The translations under genes were made by a program, and so were the position numbers. From NCBI GenBank assembly GCA_037157565.1, contig JAZHRO010000036.1, forward strand, positions 137,260,501 to 137,324,500: a stretch of 64,000 nt of DNA, written 5' to 3'. The notes below the pieces were generated by a model. That model did not search any database, had not been told where the DNA came from, and saw only the letters and a list, made by a program, of their open reading frames with translations. The stretch is from Thalassia testudinum. Its lineage: Eukaryota > Streptophyta > Magnoliopsida > Alismatales > Hydrocharitaceae. This document shows, in pieces, positions 11,520 to 23,062 of the stretch (positions are counted from its first letter, which is position 1; each line of letters opens with the position of its first letter).

Positions 11520-11690
11520 CGTGGTGGCGAGCGTTGCAGCTGGAGCGGCTACTGGCGGCGGCAGCAACGCTGTGACCAGGTGCTACGGCGCGGTGACGAG
11601 CGTTGCAGCTAGAGTGGTTGCTGGCGGCGGCAGCAGCGTCGCAACTCGGTGTTGCGACATGGTGGCGAGCGCTGTAGCAAGGTGGTGAGA
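11520..11690. repeat. 69-bp tandem repeat in the Copia-F leader
   Basis: Similar GTGGCGAGCGTTGC-type starts occur at 11520, 11589 and 11658, an exact 69-bp period (23 codons). About 2.4 diverged GC-rich copies are present. They lie between the PBS and gag of Copia-F, so they belong to its untranslated leader; the alanine-rich ORFs on both strands are by-products of base composition. Confidence 0.7.
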
Positions 11691-11870
11691 GGTGGCTACC
11701 GCGCCTCGATCAGGCGCTGCAGCAGGCGTGAAGAACCGGCTGCAGCAGCGGCTGCGATCTGGTGCCGGCACGGCCGTCGGTGGCGGCGGCTGTAGCTCCT
11801 GGCGAGAAGGCTTAAGGTAGGGTTAGGGTTTTTTTTTTGGTGGAGACCTCAACCTGGTGCTCTGATACCA

Positions 11871-12014
11871 AGTTGAAGTAAAGAGAGAATCATATTTTAC
11901 CAAATCGTCTTTATGTCTCTTTATATAGAAAGAGACAAAGGAAAAATAATATAATGGGTCCAACACAAAAAATAAGAATAATAAATGCCCCCTCATACTA
12001 AACGTAACTCAACA
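11871..12014 (-). repeat. 5' LTR of Copia-F
   Basis: 144 bp. On the minus strand it starts TGTTGAGTTACG and ends CAACT, next to the PBS complement at 11859-11870. About 90% identical to the 3' copy. Confidence 0.88.
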
Positions 12015-12591
12015 ATATTATATGCTGTAACACAATTGTTATGCTGCCTACAAGTAGCAAATCCTCATGAAAGCAACAAAAACTTCGATCTTTAGTGCCT
12101 TGTGGTGGATCTTTGTAGAAATTACTGCATCGTGGTTTGCTATCTGCTTCCATCTCCCTTTTTAGCCTTCATTTAGGTCATCAAATGCTTGTGCATTTTA
12201 TCTCTGGTAGATAAAGTGAAAATATGTTATTCAATGGATATATGTTGCATACATCTTCCTATGCTTAGAAGATGCCCTTTCATTTATTTGCGGTATTAGA
12301 TCAACATTTATTTAATGATTTAGAAATCCTGAAAAAAGAAATAAACCGTATGATATTCAAATGTAAACTGACTGTGGGTGCTGGAGGAAGTTCCTCACCG
12401 TCTCTATAATTTGCCACTCTACTAAACACTGTAAAATTGGATCTCTTATCTTGACAAATAATGGTAGTGCATTTTTAATCTTGAGGGTTTCTAATTACGC
12501 AACTTGTTCAGAAACGTTATATGTTTCTTGTTAATTGTTTTATTAATGTAAGACTGTTATTCAGCTCCTGTTCTGTCATTGTTGTTCACAG
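12015..12591 (+). other. PYRR: PYRR intron, part upstream of first visible exon
   Basis: AT-rich non-coding sequence ends in a pyrimidine-rich tract and a CAG acceptor before the exon at 12592. The donor side of this intron was not identified. If the reductase exons lie left of the window, the whole of 1-12591 is intronic. Confidence 0.6.
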
Positions 12592-12837
12592 GTTGGACCA
12601 GACATGCTCATCAGTGGATTCCTTCAGCCAATTCCAGATCTTACACCTGTCATTCCTTCAGTTAATGAAACCTCGGCGGTTGATCCAATGGTTTGTCCTT
12701 ATGATGCAAATATCATATTCTTCTATAAGACATGGGATCCGTATGGAGTGTTTTCAAACTTCTCTCCTCATGCTGTGGACCTAACTGATGAGAATGATGA
12801 AATCTATACTTGGCCGAGTGTGGAACACTACTATCAG
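12592..12837 (+). CDS. PYRR: PYRR exon: reductase end and start of NADAR domain
   Basis: This 82-codon exon encodes VGPDMLISGFLQPIPDL, the end of the RibD-type reductase region of plant PYRR (also called RIBR), an acidic-proline linker, and the start of the NADAR domain: IIFFYKTWDPYGVFSNFSPH, then WPSVEHYYQ. PYRR acts in plastids. Its reductase domain reduces the pyrimidine intermediate in riboflavin synthesis, and its COG3236/YbiA-like domain hydrolyses N-glycosidic bonds of reactive early intermediates. The exon starts after a TTCACAG acceptor and ends CAG before GTTGGT, both phase 0. There is no initiator here; it is an internal exon. No stops or frameshifts are present, so it looks under selection, unlike the surrounding retroelements. 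Confidence 0.93.
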
Positions 12838-13052
12838 GTTGGTCCACTTTCATAACAAAGCTTTAACATTTAGATAAAATGATTCTTAGTGGCAAAAGTT
12901 TTCAATATGGTGTAACCCATTATTGTCCATAATAAGGAGTTCTATTTTACTTGGTCCTTATCTTTAGCATGGATTAATCAACTTTCAACTTCAAGAGGGT
13001 AGGTAGATGTGGGAACTGGGCTTTGGAAAGCTTAATTCTTTATTCATTGCAG
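12838..13052 (+). other. PYRR: Short PYRR intron (215 bp)
   Basis: It begins GTTGGT and ends TTCATTGCAG. Normal plant intron length, phase 0, no insertion. Confidence 0.88.
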
Positions 13053-13178
13053 GCTCAAAAATTTGTTGGCATGAATGATCAGACTGCGTACAATTTTATT
13101 AATCAAATAAAGTCTGCAAAGAGCCCTGAAGAGGCAGCACGTATAGGAAGGACATTGCAAGGAAAGCAGCCTGAATTG
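13053..13178 (+). CDS. PYRR: PYRR exon: central NADAR segment
   Basis: The exon has 42 codons and starts AQKFVGMNDQTAYNFINQIK. KSPEEAARIGR follows, a well-conserved NADAR block, and it ends QPEL. The acceptor is ATTGCAG and the donor GTATGA. Translation is colinear with the previous exon (HYYQ joined to AQKFVG), and it continues as VRPDWDSVKIDVM in the exon 37.7 kb downstream, which is the expected order in NADAR proteins. Reading past the donor gives a Val codon and then an in-frame TGA at 13182-13184. Confidence 0.93.
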
Positions 13179-13734
13179 GTATGAACTCTTCTGAAACTAA
13201 GTTACATGTCTCATTGTCTCTTTACTAAACACATTCCTCCATGTGCTTGCATCATTAGAAAGAAGACATGCTCGATAGGAAACCTCTGGAAAACTTGTCT
13301 TAATCTCATTTTAAGCTTAATCTTTTGTCTCTTTTAAGAATTATTTGAGAAAGAACATGGTCTACAGCGCTTGTAAAGTCCCCTTAAAATGTCTTTTAAA
13401 CATCTACATGGACTGCAACTTGCTTTTGTATATATATTTCCCCATGTGAATATGCGTACGTATGATTGCTTTTTTGTTGTAATGATTCAATTGTAACTTG
13501 TAACAAAGATGATACTACTACAAAGTAGGAAATGGATGATCTCCTCCCTGTCTGAAGTTGATCATAACCTCTAATTATTCCTCATCTCTTGAAAATATTG
13601 AAAACTATAGCTGGACTGATGAAACGATCTATCTAAAACCTTGATGTTTGTCTCTCCAATAGAATAATTTTTACTTAATTGTTTTTTTTTTCACCAAGTG
13701 AATTGACATTCCATGACTTCTATTGAACACCTAA

Positions 13735-14095
13735 GGTTGCGTTTGGTAGGGGATAGTGCTACATCGGGATAGAATATGAGTGGAATAAGTATAGAAGGTG
13801 TTTGGTTAGTGGGATTGTAATGATTGGTGGAATTATAATGATTGGTGGGATTATTAATGATTGGTATGCTGGTTTTGTGAGAGAGGAGAGTTAGTGGGTT
13901 TTGATGTGATGGATTTTAATTATTAAGTATTATTTTTTGTGTTATATGTGGAAAGAGAGAGTATTAGTAGGTTTTGATGTGATGGAAAGATGGAATATAT
14001 ATGGGAAGAGTGAATTTCTTGGAATCTGTGCTATTCCTATCCCATCCCACCTCTTAACCCTTATCCCGCCCCTCATGCCACAGCCAAACACAGCC
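13735..14095. mobile_element. Tourist-like (PIF/Harbinger) MITE, 361 bp
   Basis: The left end GGTTGCGTTTGGT and right end GCCAAACACAGCC are imperfect terminal inverted repeats (11 of 13 match). They are flanked by the 3-bp target duplication TAA (13732-13734 and 14096-14098). Length, ends of the GGxTGTGTTTGG type and TAA duplication fit Tourist elements. It encodes no protein and contains internal GTGATGGA-type direct repeats. Confidence 0.8.
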
Positions 14096-14112
14096 TAAGT
14101 GTCAATTGTTAC

Positions 14113-14258
14113 TGTTATAGTACCCCTATATATATGTCTTTGTCTCGTTTTACTATTTTATTTATTCTCTGGTCCTCTATATTTTACCTACGCCTCTTCC
14201 TCTATAAAAAGAGGTGTAAGGTTTTCTTGGAATAATAACTTGCTTATTTCCACCGACT
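14113..14258 (+). repeat. 5' LTR of Copia-H
   Basis: 146 bp, TGTTATAGTACC to CACCGACT, with a CTATAAAAAGAG TATA-like segment. The PBS follows with no gap. Confidence 0.85.
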
Positions 14259-14799
14259 TGGTATTAGAGTGATGGTTCTGGATTGGAGCTCTCAATATCC
14301 CACTCGAAAAAGCCTCTGAAATCATAAACCACCATACCCCCCTCTCTCGTGCGTGTCGGTGGCGCCATACAGTAGCCTCCTCGAGCTCCTACCTAGCTGC
14401 AGCGGCGCTGAAGGGGAGCTCAGAGCGTGCAGCGGCGGCGACGACAGCATGATCAACAGTGCCACTCCATCTATAGAAGCAGCAGCAGCAGCGGCACTGT
14501 AGAAGCAGCGGCGGCACGACGGTGCAATGGCGACACTGTGGCGGTTTGTAGGCGCAGCGACGTTGATCCAGTCGGTTGCAGGGTGTCTGCGACCTTGTTC
14601 TAGGGTCGCATCTCCTGTGGTTGCAGCGAGAGACCTAGGTCTCCTTGAGGCCATCTTGGGTGCCTTCCCTTGCACCCTTGCCAGGCCTGTCTGTCCAAGG
14701 GGTCCTTCTGTTCATCATGTAGATATGCAAACCTCTAATTCAAATCTAGCCCGTCTATGAAGTGATCTGTTCGTGATGATTTCTCTTCCTGATTTGGCT

Positions 14800-15960
14800 T
14801 CATGGCTGCCTCTCCAAAGTCCGAAGGCTCGTCTGAGAGTGTAATGGATTATGGGAACATCAAAAATCCGACCCATTGGTTGCAATGTTCCTTACGTCGG
14901 TTGAAGATCATGATAAGGAACATACTCTCCTGGAGCTAGAGCCAACAGAGAAAACTGGGAAATACGCCACATGAAGCGTGGCAATGCTATGGTGAGAGCA
15001 TGGATTATGAATGCCGTGGCTGCTTACATCGGAGATGGGATAATGTTTTACAGGACTGCTAGAGAGATGTGGAACTCTCTTCATGATACATATTCCCATG
15101 AGAAGAACTTGAGCAAGGTGTTCCAGATCACTCATGACACATTCTCGCTGAGGTAGGATGGACTGACACTGGCACAGTATTATGCCAGACTAAAGGGTTT
15201 GTTGGAGAACAACTCATGCAGGCCAGTGTGCACATGTGTGACGCAGAGAGAGCATCGCAAGGAGTTTACGGTGCTCAAGTTCTTGTCTGGTTTGAGCTCT
15301 GAGTATGAGTTTGCACGAGATCAGATGCTTACCCTCACAGAGCTTCCTACTTTAGAGGAGGCTTACAGTAGGGTTAGTAGATTGTCCATTAAATCTAGTA
15401 ATCTTGAGGTGACGGCCAGACTTCGACCTTTACTGTTGAAGCTGGACATGGAGTTCCATCCACTTGTGGGCGTAGGCGTGGCTGGGGACAGCCTAGCAAA
15501 CCATGACCCACTTGCACATACTATGGATGGATTGGTCATGTGGAGGCTAGTTGCTGGACCAAGCATGGTCGTCCTCCTGTGGCAAATTAGGTTGCCTCGA
15601 CCCTAGAGATGGAGGCTAATATGGTACTCAAGTCAAAGTTTGAGGCTCTTGCCTAGAGACTGACTCAGGTGACTCATGAGACTCCATCCACTTTTGATAC
15701 CGCTGCAGTTGCCTCGTTAGGTATGGAATGTGCTTCTGGTATTTTCGTTCTTCCCCATAGCAGTAGTACTACATGGCTCATTGATTCTGGAGCCTCCCAG
15801 CACTTAAGTGGAGATCGGAGTTGTTTTAGACAGATACAAACTGTTTCTTCTGGTAGATCTGTGCAGGTAGTTGATGGTCATCACTCTATAGTAGATGGAT
15901 AGGGGGAGGTATCTCTCTCGTCTACTCTACAGTTGGCTCGATTTTTGTTTGTACTAGAAT
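14800..15960 (+). pseudogene. Copia-H gag and protease (broken)
   Basis: Gag pieces (14971-15156, 15199-15606) show MVRAWIMNAV, EMWNSLHDTYSHE, KFLSGLSSEYEFARDQML and LEEAYSRVSRLS. The zinc-knuckle region is frame-shifted (CTYYGWIGH-type remnant near 15510-15550). The protease segment (15669-15902) has TTWLIDSGASQHLSGD, the copia DSGA active site. A 5' leader with CAG/CGG-rich triplets lies at about 14330-14530. Confidence 0.85.
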
Positions 15961-16129
15961 TCCCTATTAGTCTTTATCTGTGAGCAGAATTACTAATGAC
16001 CTTAACTGCCATGTTATATTTGATGATGTCGGCTGTGTATTACAGGACAAGTTCACAGAAAGGATGATTGGTGGACATGAAGAGGGGGGGTCTATCGCCT
16101 AGTCCAGATCGATACTGCTGCTTCGTGTC

Positions 16130-17243
16130 AGGGTGAGTTTAGTTTTGCTATAGGGACTACATTGCAGTGGCACTACCATCTTGAACATTTTCTTGTGGAC
16201 AGGTTTTGCTGGATTTTCCGCCATGTCTCTCCGGCAATTGAGATTACTTGTGATGCATGTCAGCTTGGGAAGCATCATCGGGCTTCATTTCCTGCTAGTT
16301 CCTCAACTACTAATTTTACGTTTCAATTAATTCACTTGGATGTCTGGGGTCAAGTCGTGTTTCAGATAGACAAGGTCATAGATATTATCTAGTCATTGTG
16401 GATGATTTTTCATGCATGTCATAGTTATTTTTATTAAAGAATAAGTCAGATGTTGGTAATGTCATTCAAAACTTTATTCTTGAAATAAAGATGTAATTTT
16501 CTACCATTGTGAAATGTTTGTGCTCAGATAATGCATTGGAGTTTTGTACTTCTAGATTGCGTGATTTTTACAGATTGAATGGTCTCATACATCAAACCTC
16601 CTATCTTGATACATTCCAACAGAATCGGATAGTAGAGAGGAAACATAGACATCTCCTGGATGTTGCACGAACATTGATGATACATCACAATGTTCGTTAA
16701 ATTTATTGGGGCGATGTGTGTCTTATTGCCTTCCATTTGATCAACAGAATGCCCAGCTCTGTATTGTCTGAACAAATCCCTTGCTAGATTTTGTATCCAT
16801 ATAGAGAGTTGTTTCATGTGCCACCTCGTATTTTTGGTTGTGTTGCATTTGTTCACATTAATGGACCTAGCTGGGACAAGCTAGTACCACAGGCAGTGAA
16901 GTGTGTGTTTTTAGGTTACAACTCTACCCAGAAAGGGTACAGGTGCTATGATTCCTTGACCAGACGGCATCATGTCAGTGCGGATGTCACCTTCCATGAG
17001 GTTGTACCTTATTTTTCCTTCATTGCTCAGTGGATGCCTACTATTGTTGAGACGACACCAATGTTGGTTCCTATTATACAGTTTGGAGATTTCTCTCCAC
17101 GTCAACTACCTACGAGTACAGATAGCAGATTCAAGGGACAACCATTTGTGTACAAGCTTCCAATGACTTATAAACCACGAGTCACAGTACCCCCCCTCTT
17201 CCACCCCAACATTGTCATCCTCCCCCACACGGGTATGTGTTGA
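16130..17243 (+). pseudogene. Copia-H integrase region (broken)
   Basis: The gag-pre-integrase block is WHYHLEHF...CDACQLGKHHRASFPAS (16162-16320). The integrase core has LIHLDVWG, SDNALEFCTSRLRDFYRLNGLIHQTS (16509-16600), and QQNRIVERKHRHLLDVARTL (16617-16680). The segment from 16791 has [30 protein letters not shown] and SADVTFHE. Several stops split the core. Confidence 0.87.
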
Positions 17244-17339
17244 TGATACTGATATGCCTGTGTTTGATGTTTCTCAAAGGGACAGTGAACAGGATCCTAC
17301 TGGTATTCCAGAGGAGTAGGAAGTTACCGATGTTTCAGA

Positions 17340-18980
17340 TGAGGCTATTGAGGATAGTGATTGTCCTATTGCCATTTGCAAGGTGCCTTGTAGTTGTGCT
17401 CAGTATAGGATCACAGGTGCTTCTGTCAGTGATGGGTTGGCTTCCCAGTTTGCTACATTTACTTTTGCTGTATTTGCATCCAAGCTGCCCACATCTTATA
17501 TGAAGGCCATGCTTCATCCTAAGTGGCTTCAGGCCATGAAGGAGATGGTAGCTTTGTGTTCGCAAGGCACGTAGGAGCTTACGATGAGACCACCTACTGC
17601 ATGGATGGTAGGATGCAGATGGGTCTTGGCCTTGAAATATAACCCTGATGGGTCTATTTCTAGGCATAAGGCTTGGTTGGTGGCCAATGGTTTATCCAGA
17701 TTTATGGGATAGACTTCTTTGACACATTCTCATTGGTGGCACGACTTTCGATGGTTTGGATTCTCTTATTTGTTGCAGCAAACAGAGATTGGGAGTTACA
17801 TCAATTAGATGTAAAGAATGCATTTTTATATAGTGATCTTTAGGAAGAAGTATATATGCAGTAGCCCCCTGGGTTTGAGGCTGAGGGGGAGCGTGTCTAC
17901 AGGCTGAGGAAGGTGATCTATGGGCTCAAGCAAAGTCCTCGTGCATGGTTCCACAAACTGTCAAAGGTTGTGGAAGGATTGGGCATGGTGAGGTCTACTT
18001 CAGATCATTCGTATTTGTTAGGAGGACTGACAAGGGAGTTGTGGTGCTCCTTGTGTTTGTTGATAATTTTATCATTATAGGAGATAATACAGAAGGGATT
18101 GGATAAGTCAAACAGGAATTGGCGTAGCATTTTGTTATGAAGGACTTAGGTCCTCTACGATATTTTTTGGGCCTTGAGGTCGCTAGAGGAAAAGAAGGAA
18201 TTGTAGCTAGTCAGAGAAAGTATGCTCTTGATATTCTCCAGGAGACTGAGATGCTTGGGGTAAAGGCAGCAAATGTACCCATGGATCCCGAGGTCCATCT
18301 GTATGACACTGAGGCACAACAGGTGGAGAGCAAGAGCTACAGACGGTTGGTCGATTGTTGTACTTGACCATTACCAAACCAGACATCTCCTTTGCTGTAG
18401 GGAGGTTGAGCTAGTTTATGAATAAGCCCACGAAGCAACATTGAGATGCTGCTATGCAGGTGCTTAGATACATGAAGAAAGCACCTGGACGTGGGCTGTT
18501 ATTCAGAAAAGGGTATCCTATGGCAGTTATACGATGTTCAGATGTTGATTATGCAGGCTGTCTTGCAGACAGGAAGTCGACTACTGTTTTCTGCACCTTT
18601 GTTGCTGGGAATGTAGTCACTTGGAGGAGCAAGACACTGACAGTTGTGTCCAGATCGAGTGCAGAGTCAGAGTATCATGCTATGGCACAAATTGCTGCAG
18701 AGATGGTGTGGATCCGATATCTCCTGAGAGATTTGCATGTTTAGATAGAGGAGTCGATGGAGATGAGGTGTAACAACCTAGCAGCTACTTACATTGTCAA
18801 CAATTCCATGTTTCATGAGTGCACGAAACATGTGGATATTGATTGTCATTATACATGGGATCTCATCCAGAAGGGGATCATCTACACTACTGCCTCCTCA
18901 GAGGACTAGACAGCAAATGTCTTAACCAAGCCACTTGGTCAAACTCCATTTAATAGCTGCCATGACAAGCTAAGATGATT
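17340..18980 (+). pseudogene. Copia-H reverse transcriptase and RNase H (broken)
   Basis: RT remnants include ALKYNPDGSISRHKA (17630-17670), the QPPGFE block (17850-17880), KVIYGLKQSPRAW (17910-17945), and an altered catalytic site LVFVDNFIIIGD near 18050, where canonical VDD has become VDN. MKDLGPLRYFLGLEVA opens the 18137-18367 frame. RNase H (18454-18744) shows LRYMKKAPG, DVDYAGCLADRKSTT, WRSKT and SRSSAESEYHAMA. The tail reaches about 18980. Confidence 0.87.
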
Positions 18981-19008
18981 GACATCTATGCTCTAGCTTG
19001 ATGGGGAG

Positions 19009-19156
19009 TGTTATAGTTTCCCTATATATATGTCTTTATGTCTTGTTTTATTATTATTTTTATTCTTTGGTCCTTTATATTTTACCTACACCACTTCCTC
19101 TATATAAAGAGGTGTAGAATTTTCTTGAAATAATAACTTACTCATTTCTACTGACT
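19009..19156 (+). repeat. 3' LTR of Copia-H
   Basis: 148 bp, TGTTATAGTTTCC to CTACTGACT, preceded by the polypurine ATGGGGAG. It contains TCTATATAAAGAG. Confidence 0.85.
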
Positions 19157-19454
19157 ATTATGGAATTCTCTCTCTTGTCATCATTATATATTCATCACAT
19201 TGTCTAGTCATCTTGCTTTTCTTAAATGTTTATAACTTTATGATGCCTATTAACTCTACTCTTTCCTTCATTATACAAAGAAAGGACCTGTTTTCTTTTT
19301 CTAGGATGCTCTTCAAATTTTTTTTGAGAAGCAGATACTTTTCATTAATGAAAAAAAAATCTGGTACTTATCCAAAAAAATAGTGTAAAGCAACATCTCT
19401 GATGGAAAATTATTTATGTACAATAACTATAAAATTCTTGATTGACAAGGATGT

Positions 19455-19600
19455 TGTTAGAGAATGACCTTATTGGCGATGTTTTTGTGATATTTGTTAT
19501 TTCTTATAGGTCTTCCCTATAATTTATCCATTAATCTCTCTCTATAGAAAAGGGTTACGGTTTCTTGTAATAAGATGCAACATTTCCTTCTATTCTAACA
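19455..19600 (+). repeat. 5' LTR of Copia-J
   Basis: 146 bp, TGTTAGAGAATGACC to TTCTAACA (canonical TG...CA), followed at once by the PBS at 19601. Confidence 0.85.
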
Positions 19601-20246
19601 TGGTATAAGAGTAGGGTGCCCTAGGCTATTTGTGCTTCAGCAGCTCCTACGAAAACCTTAGAAGAAAGAGATGTCTCTTTTCTTCTCTCTTATTCTCGCT
19701 TCTTTGTTCTAGAACCCAACAGCACCTCTAAGAGGGTCATCTGTAGTGTCGCTGGAGGCACAGGGTGTGGCCAGTGCCACCAATAGTAGTGATGCCTGCA
19801 CTAACGCTACCAATATCACCAGGGGCCCAACAACGTTGCTGGTGCTTCTGGTGACTAAGGGGGCAATCTGTGCTCTCGATGCTTCTTTTTACGCCTCGAG
19901 ATGTGTGTATCATATGACGTGACTGGGGGCACTCTTACTGATTGTCATTGGCTTTTGATTTAATGATGTTGGACTCATTCTTGCTGTTTTGAATGTAGAT
20001 CAGCTAGACTGCTTCTGCCTTCACATGGTGACGTCAAGACCTAATACTGTTGAAGTCAAACCTATGACGTCCACTACCTTATTTGTGATTCGGGCACCTT
20101 TATGAAATTTAACGGTGCCTAAAACTATCTTCTATGATCCCATGCATTCAAGATATTTGTCAGAGCACAAAAGAGACTTTATATTTTAACCAAGCTTGCC
20201 CTTGGAGCTCAATCGCCAGACTTTGAGAGATGGCAGTAGGATTACT
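19601..20246 (+). other. Copia-J leader and 5' remnant
   Basis: The PBS is followed by an untranslated-type leader and heavily broken coding remnants. A CVYHMTG-like stretch near 19905-19930 may derive from the protease neighbourhood. No gag frame survives. It ends where the Copia-K LTR begins. Confidence 0.55.
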
Positions 20247-20396
20247 TGTTACAATATCTCCTTTTTTGTTATTGCTTTATTATATTTCTGTCTTTTTTTA
20301 TTCTTTTGGTCCTCTTATGTAATTTACCTACATCTCTCTTTATATAAAGAGATGTAAGGTTTCCAAGGAATAACAAGTTAATTATTTCCTCTAACT
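20247..20396 (+). repeat. 5' LTR of Copia-K
   Basis: 150 bp, TGTTACAATATC to CTCTAACT, followed without gap by PBS-like TGGTATTAGAG at 20397. It contains TTATATAAAGAG. Confidence 0.82.
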
Positions 20397-20806
20397 TGGT
20401 ATTAGAGCGGCGATCCTAGATTGGCGCTTTGGTATCCCACCAAATACCTAGCCTCCAATCCCTTCCACCAAAACCCCTCCTCTCTTTCGTTGTTGTGCCA
20501 TCGTGATCTGTTGCTGAGAGAGGCGCATCGCGACCCCTCTCTCCCTCTCCTCTCTCCCTCGCGTACGACCCCTACATGAGCGACGACAGTCCTTGTTGGC
20601 AGGGCTATTGCCAATAGTTGCCACCACTAGGAGAGACGACGACAGGGAACCCAGACCCTGCTAGGAGGTGGCATTGGGGGCTCTCTAGCTCTCATGTGCA
20701 CCTTCTCAGTAGTAATGGATCGTGCTCCTAACATGATTTCTGGAACTTTGTTTTTCCATATCATGTGTTAGGACCCTTTTTCTTGTGATTTGATGGTCTG
20801 CATGAT

Positions 20807-23062
20807 TTGAAAAATCCATTTTTAGTGGCTATTCCTTCCCATTTTGGTGTCATGGCTTCTTCCTCATCATCCGAAGTCACATTGGATATCACAAAAAATA
20901 CTGGGAACATCAAAAATCCATTTTTTTTTCACATCATGAAGTTGGATGAGACCAACTATGCACGTTGGTCACAGGCATTCCTTATGATAATTGAAGGGCA
21001 CGATAAGGAACATATTCTCCTGGAGATAGCTTGGTAACAAAACTGGGAAGTATGCCATGTGGAAGAGGGACAACGCCATGTTAAGTGCCTGGATTATGAA
21101 TGTTGTGGCGTCTCATATTGGTGATGGAATCATGTATTACAATACCACCAAGGAAATGTGAGATTCTCTTCATGACACGTATTCACATGAAAAGAATTCT
21201 AATAAGGTATTTTAGATTACTCATGACATGTTTTCTCTCAGGATGATTTCACTTTGCCTCAATATTATGGTAAGCTTAAAGGATTACTTGAGAATTATAA
21301 TGCCTGTAGACTTGTTTGTACTTGTGCCACACAGAGAGAGTGTTGCAAGGAGTTTACGGCACTCAAGCTTCTCTCTAGACTAGGCCCTGAGTGTGAGTCA
21401 GCATGGTCCCAGATACTTATGCTGACAGAGCTTCGTACTCTAGAGGAAGCATACAGTCGAGTCAGTAGACTTCCCGTCAGGGCTACTGCTCCAGAGACTA
21501 CAGGCCAGACCTTTTCCTTTGCAGCTATAGGAGGTTGTGGAAGACATGGTGGCTCTGCTATTTGTGGACATGGACGAGGCCAGGGACAACCTGGCAAACC
21601 ATGCCCAACTTGCTCTTTCTGTGGACGTATGGGCACATTGAGGTCATATGCTTGACTAAGCATGGTAAGCCTCCTGTTGCCAATCAGGTTATGACTTCTA
21701 CTGAGACAGAGACAGATATGGTACCCAGAGCAAAGTTTGATGCTCTTGCCTAGAGACTTGCTTAAGTGACACAGGAGTCTCCATCTACTTTAGATATGGC
21801 TGCCCTCACCTCCTCAGGTATAAGGTGTGATTCTAGTTTTTCTGTACTCCCACATTGTAGTAGATTTACATGGCTTATAGACTTTCGAGCTTTATGATGT
21901 CTGAGTGGTGATCAATATGATTTTCAGCAACTTTAGTTTGTTACTTTAAGCCGGTTGCAAATGGTCGTCACTCCATGGTTGATGGACGGGGAGGTCTCTC
22001 TAACTCCTAGTTTGTAGGTGTCTCACGTTTTATTTGTACCAGAGTTTCCTTTTAGCCTGTTATAAGTTAGCAGAGTCACGAAAGATCTCAATTACCATGT
22101 TATATTTGATGATGTGAGCTTTGTGTTATAGGATAAGCTCACGAGGAGGATGCTTGGTAGCGGTCGTGAAGTGGGAGGGTATATTGCCTACTTCAAACTG
22201 ATATAGCTGCTTCATGTCATGGAGAGTATAGTTTTGCTGTTGGGACTGCACTTCAGTGGCATCATTGCCTTGGACACATTCCTCTGGACAGGCTACGACG
22301 TATCATCCCTCATCTGTCACTTTCTACTGAGATCAGGTGTGGCGCGTGCCAGACTGGGAAACATCACTGAGTTTCTTTTCCTGCAAGTTCTTCGTTGTCT
22401 GTGTCTGTTTTTGGTTTGATTCATTTGGATGTCTGGGTCTTAATAGAGTATCGGATAGATTGGAACATAGATATTATCTGATCATTGTGGATGATTGTTC
22501 TTGCATGTCATGGTTGTTTCTTTTAAAGAATAAGTTTGATGTGGGCACAGTTATAGAAGATTTTATGATTGAAATAAAGACTCAGTTTTCTACTATTGTC
22601 AAGTGTGTGCGCTCAGATAATGCTTTGGAGTTTTGTACATCTAGATTGCGTACATTCTACAGGTCCCATTGCATTGTCCATCAAACTACATGTCCACATA
22701 CATTCCAACAGAACAGGATAGCTGAGAGAAAATATAGACATGTTCTGGATGTGGCAAGAGCTCTTCTTATACATCAAAATGTACCCCAGGTGTATTAGGG
22801 TGATGCATTGCTCACAGCATGTTACTTTATCAACATGATGCCCAGTTCTGTGTTATCAGAACAGATTCCTTGGCAGACCTTGTATCCATATCGTGATTTC
22901 TTTCTGGTGCCACCTCGTACATTTGGATGTGTTGCTTTTGTACACATTACTAGGCTTGGTAGAGATAAGTTGGCCCCAAGAGCTATTAAGTGTGTTTTTC
23001 TGGGATATACTCATAACAAGAAAGAATACTGATGCTATGATCCTTTTGCCATACGACATTAT
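20807..23062 (+). pseudogene. Copia-K gag, protease and first half of integrase (broken)
   Basis: Gag N-terminus (20807-21037): MKLDETNYARWSQAF and EGHDKEHILLE. Gag middle (21254-21655): YNACRLVCTCATQREC, LEEAYSRVSRLP and a CSFCGRMG zinc-knuckle start that shifts frame. Protease near 21870 is damaged (WLIDF replacing WLIDSGA). Integrase (22337-23040): RYYLIIVDDCSCMSWLFLLKNK, CVRSDNALEFCTSRL, VHQTTCPHT-QQNRIAERKYRH, FGCVAFVHI and VFLGYTHNKK. It is cut at 23062 by the LTR insertion. Confidence 0.86.

Larger units (their letters stand above)
8256..12014 (-). mobile_element. Ty1/copia element lacking integrase (Copia-F)
   Basis: LTRs at 8256-8399 (3') and 11871-12014 (5') flank a minus-strand element of about 3.76 kb. 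The PBS complement GCTCTGATACCA is at 11859-11870. The polypurine tract (GAGGGGGAG on the minus strand) abuts the 3' LTR. Flanks GTATT (8251-8255) and ATATT (12015-12019) are a target duplication with one mismatch. Gag with a zinc knuckle, protease, RT and RNase H are readable, but the sequence passes from protease to RT without integrase. The LTRs differ at about 14 of 144 sites. Confidence 0.92.
14113..19156 (+). mobile_element. Near-complete decayed Ty1/copia element (Copia-H)
   Basis: LTRs at 14113-14258 and 19009-19156 bracket a 5.04-kb element. A PBS-like TGGTATTAGAG starts at 14259, directly after the LTR. Gag, protease, integrase, RT and RNase H all occur in copia order, so nothing large is missing, but stops are frequent. 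The LTRs are only about 88% identical. Flanks GTTAC and ATTAT are not a clean target duplication. It is in sense orientation to PYRR. Confidence 0.9.

Noticed and set aside
14108..19161. Target duplication for Copia-H
   Set aside because: The flanks GTTAC and ATTAT share only three of five bases, so no duplication is claimed.
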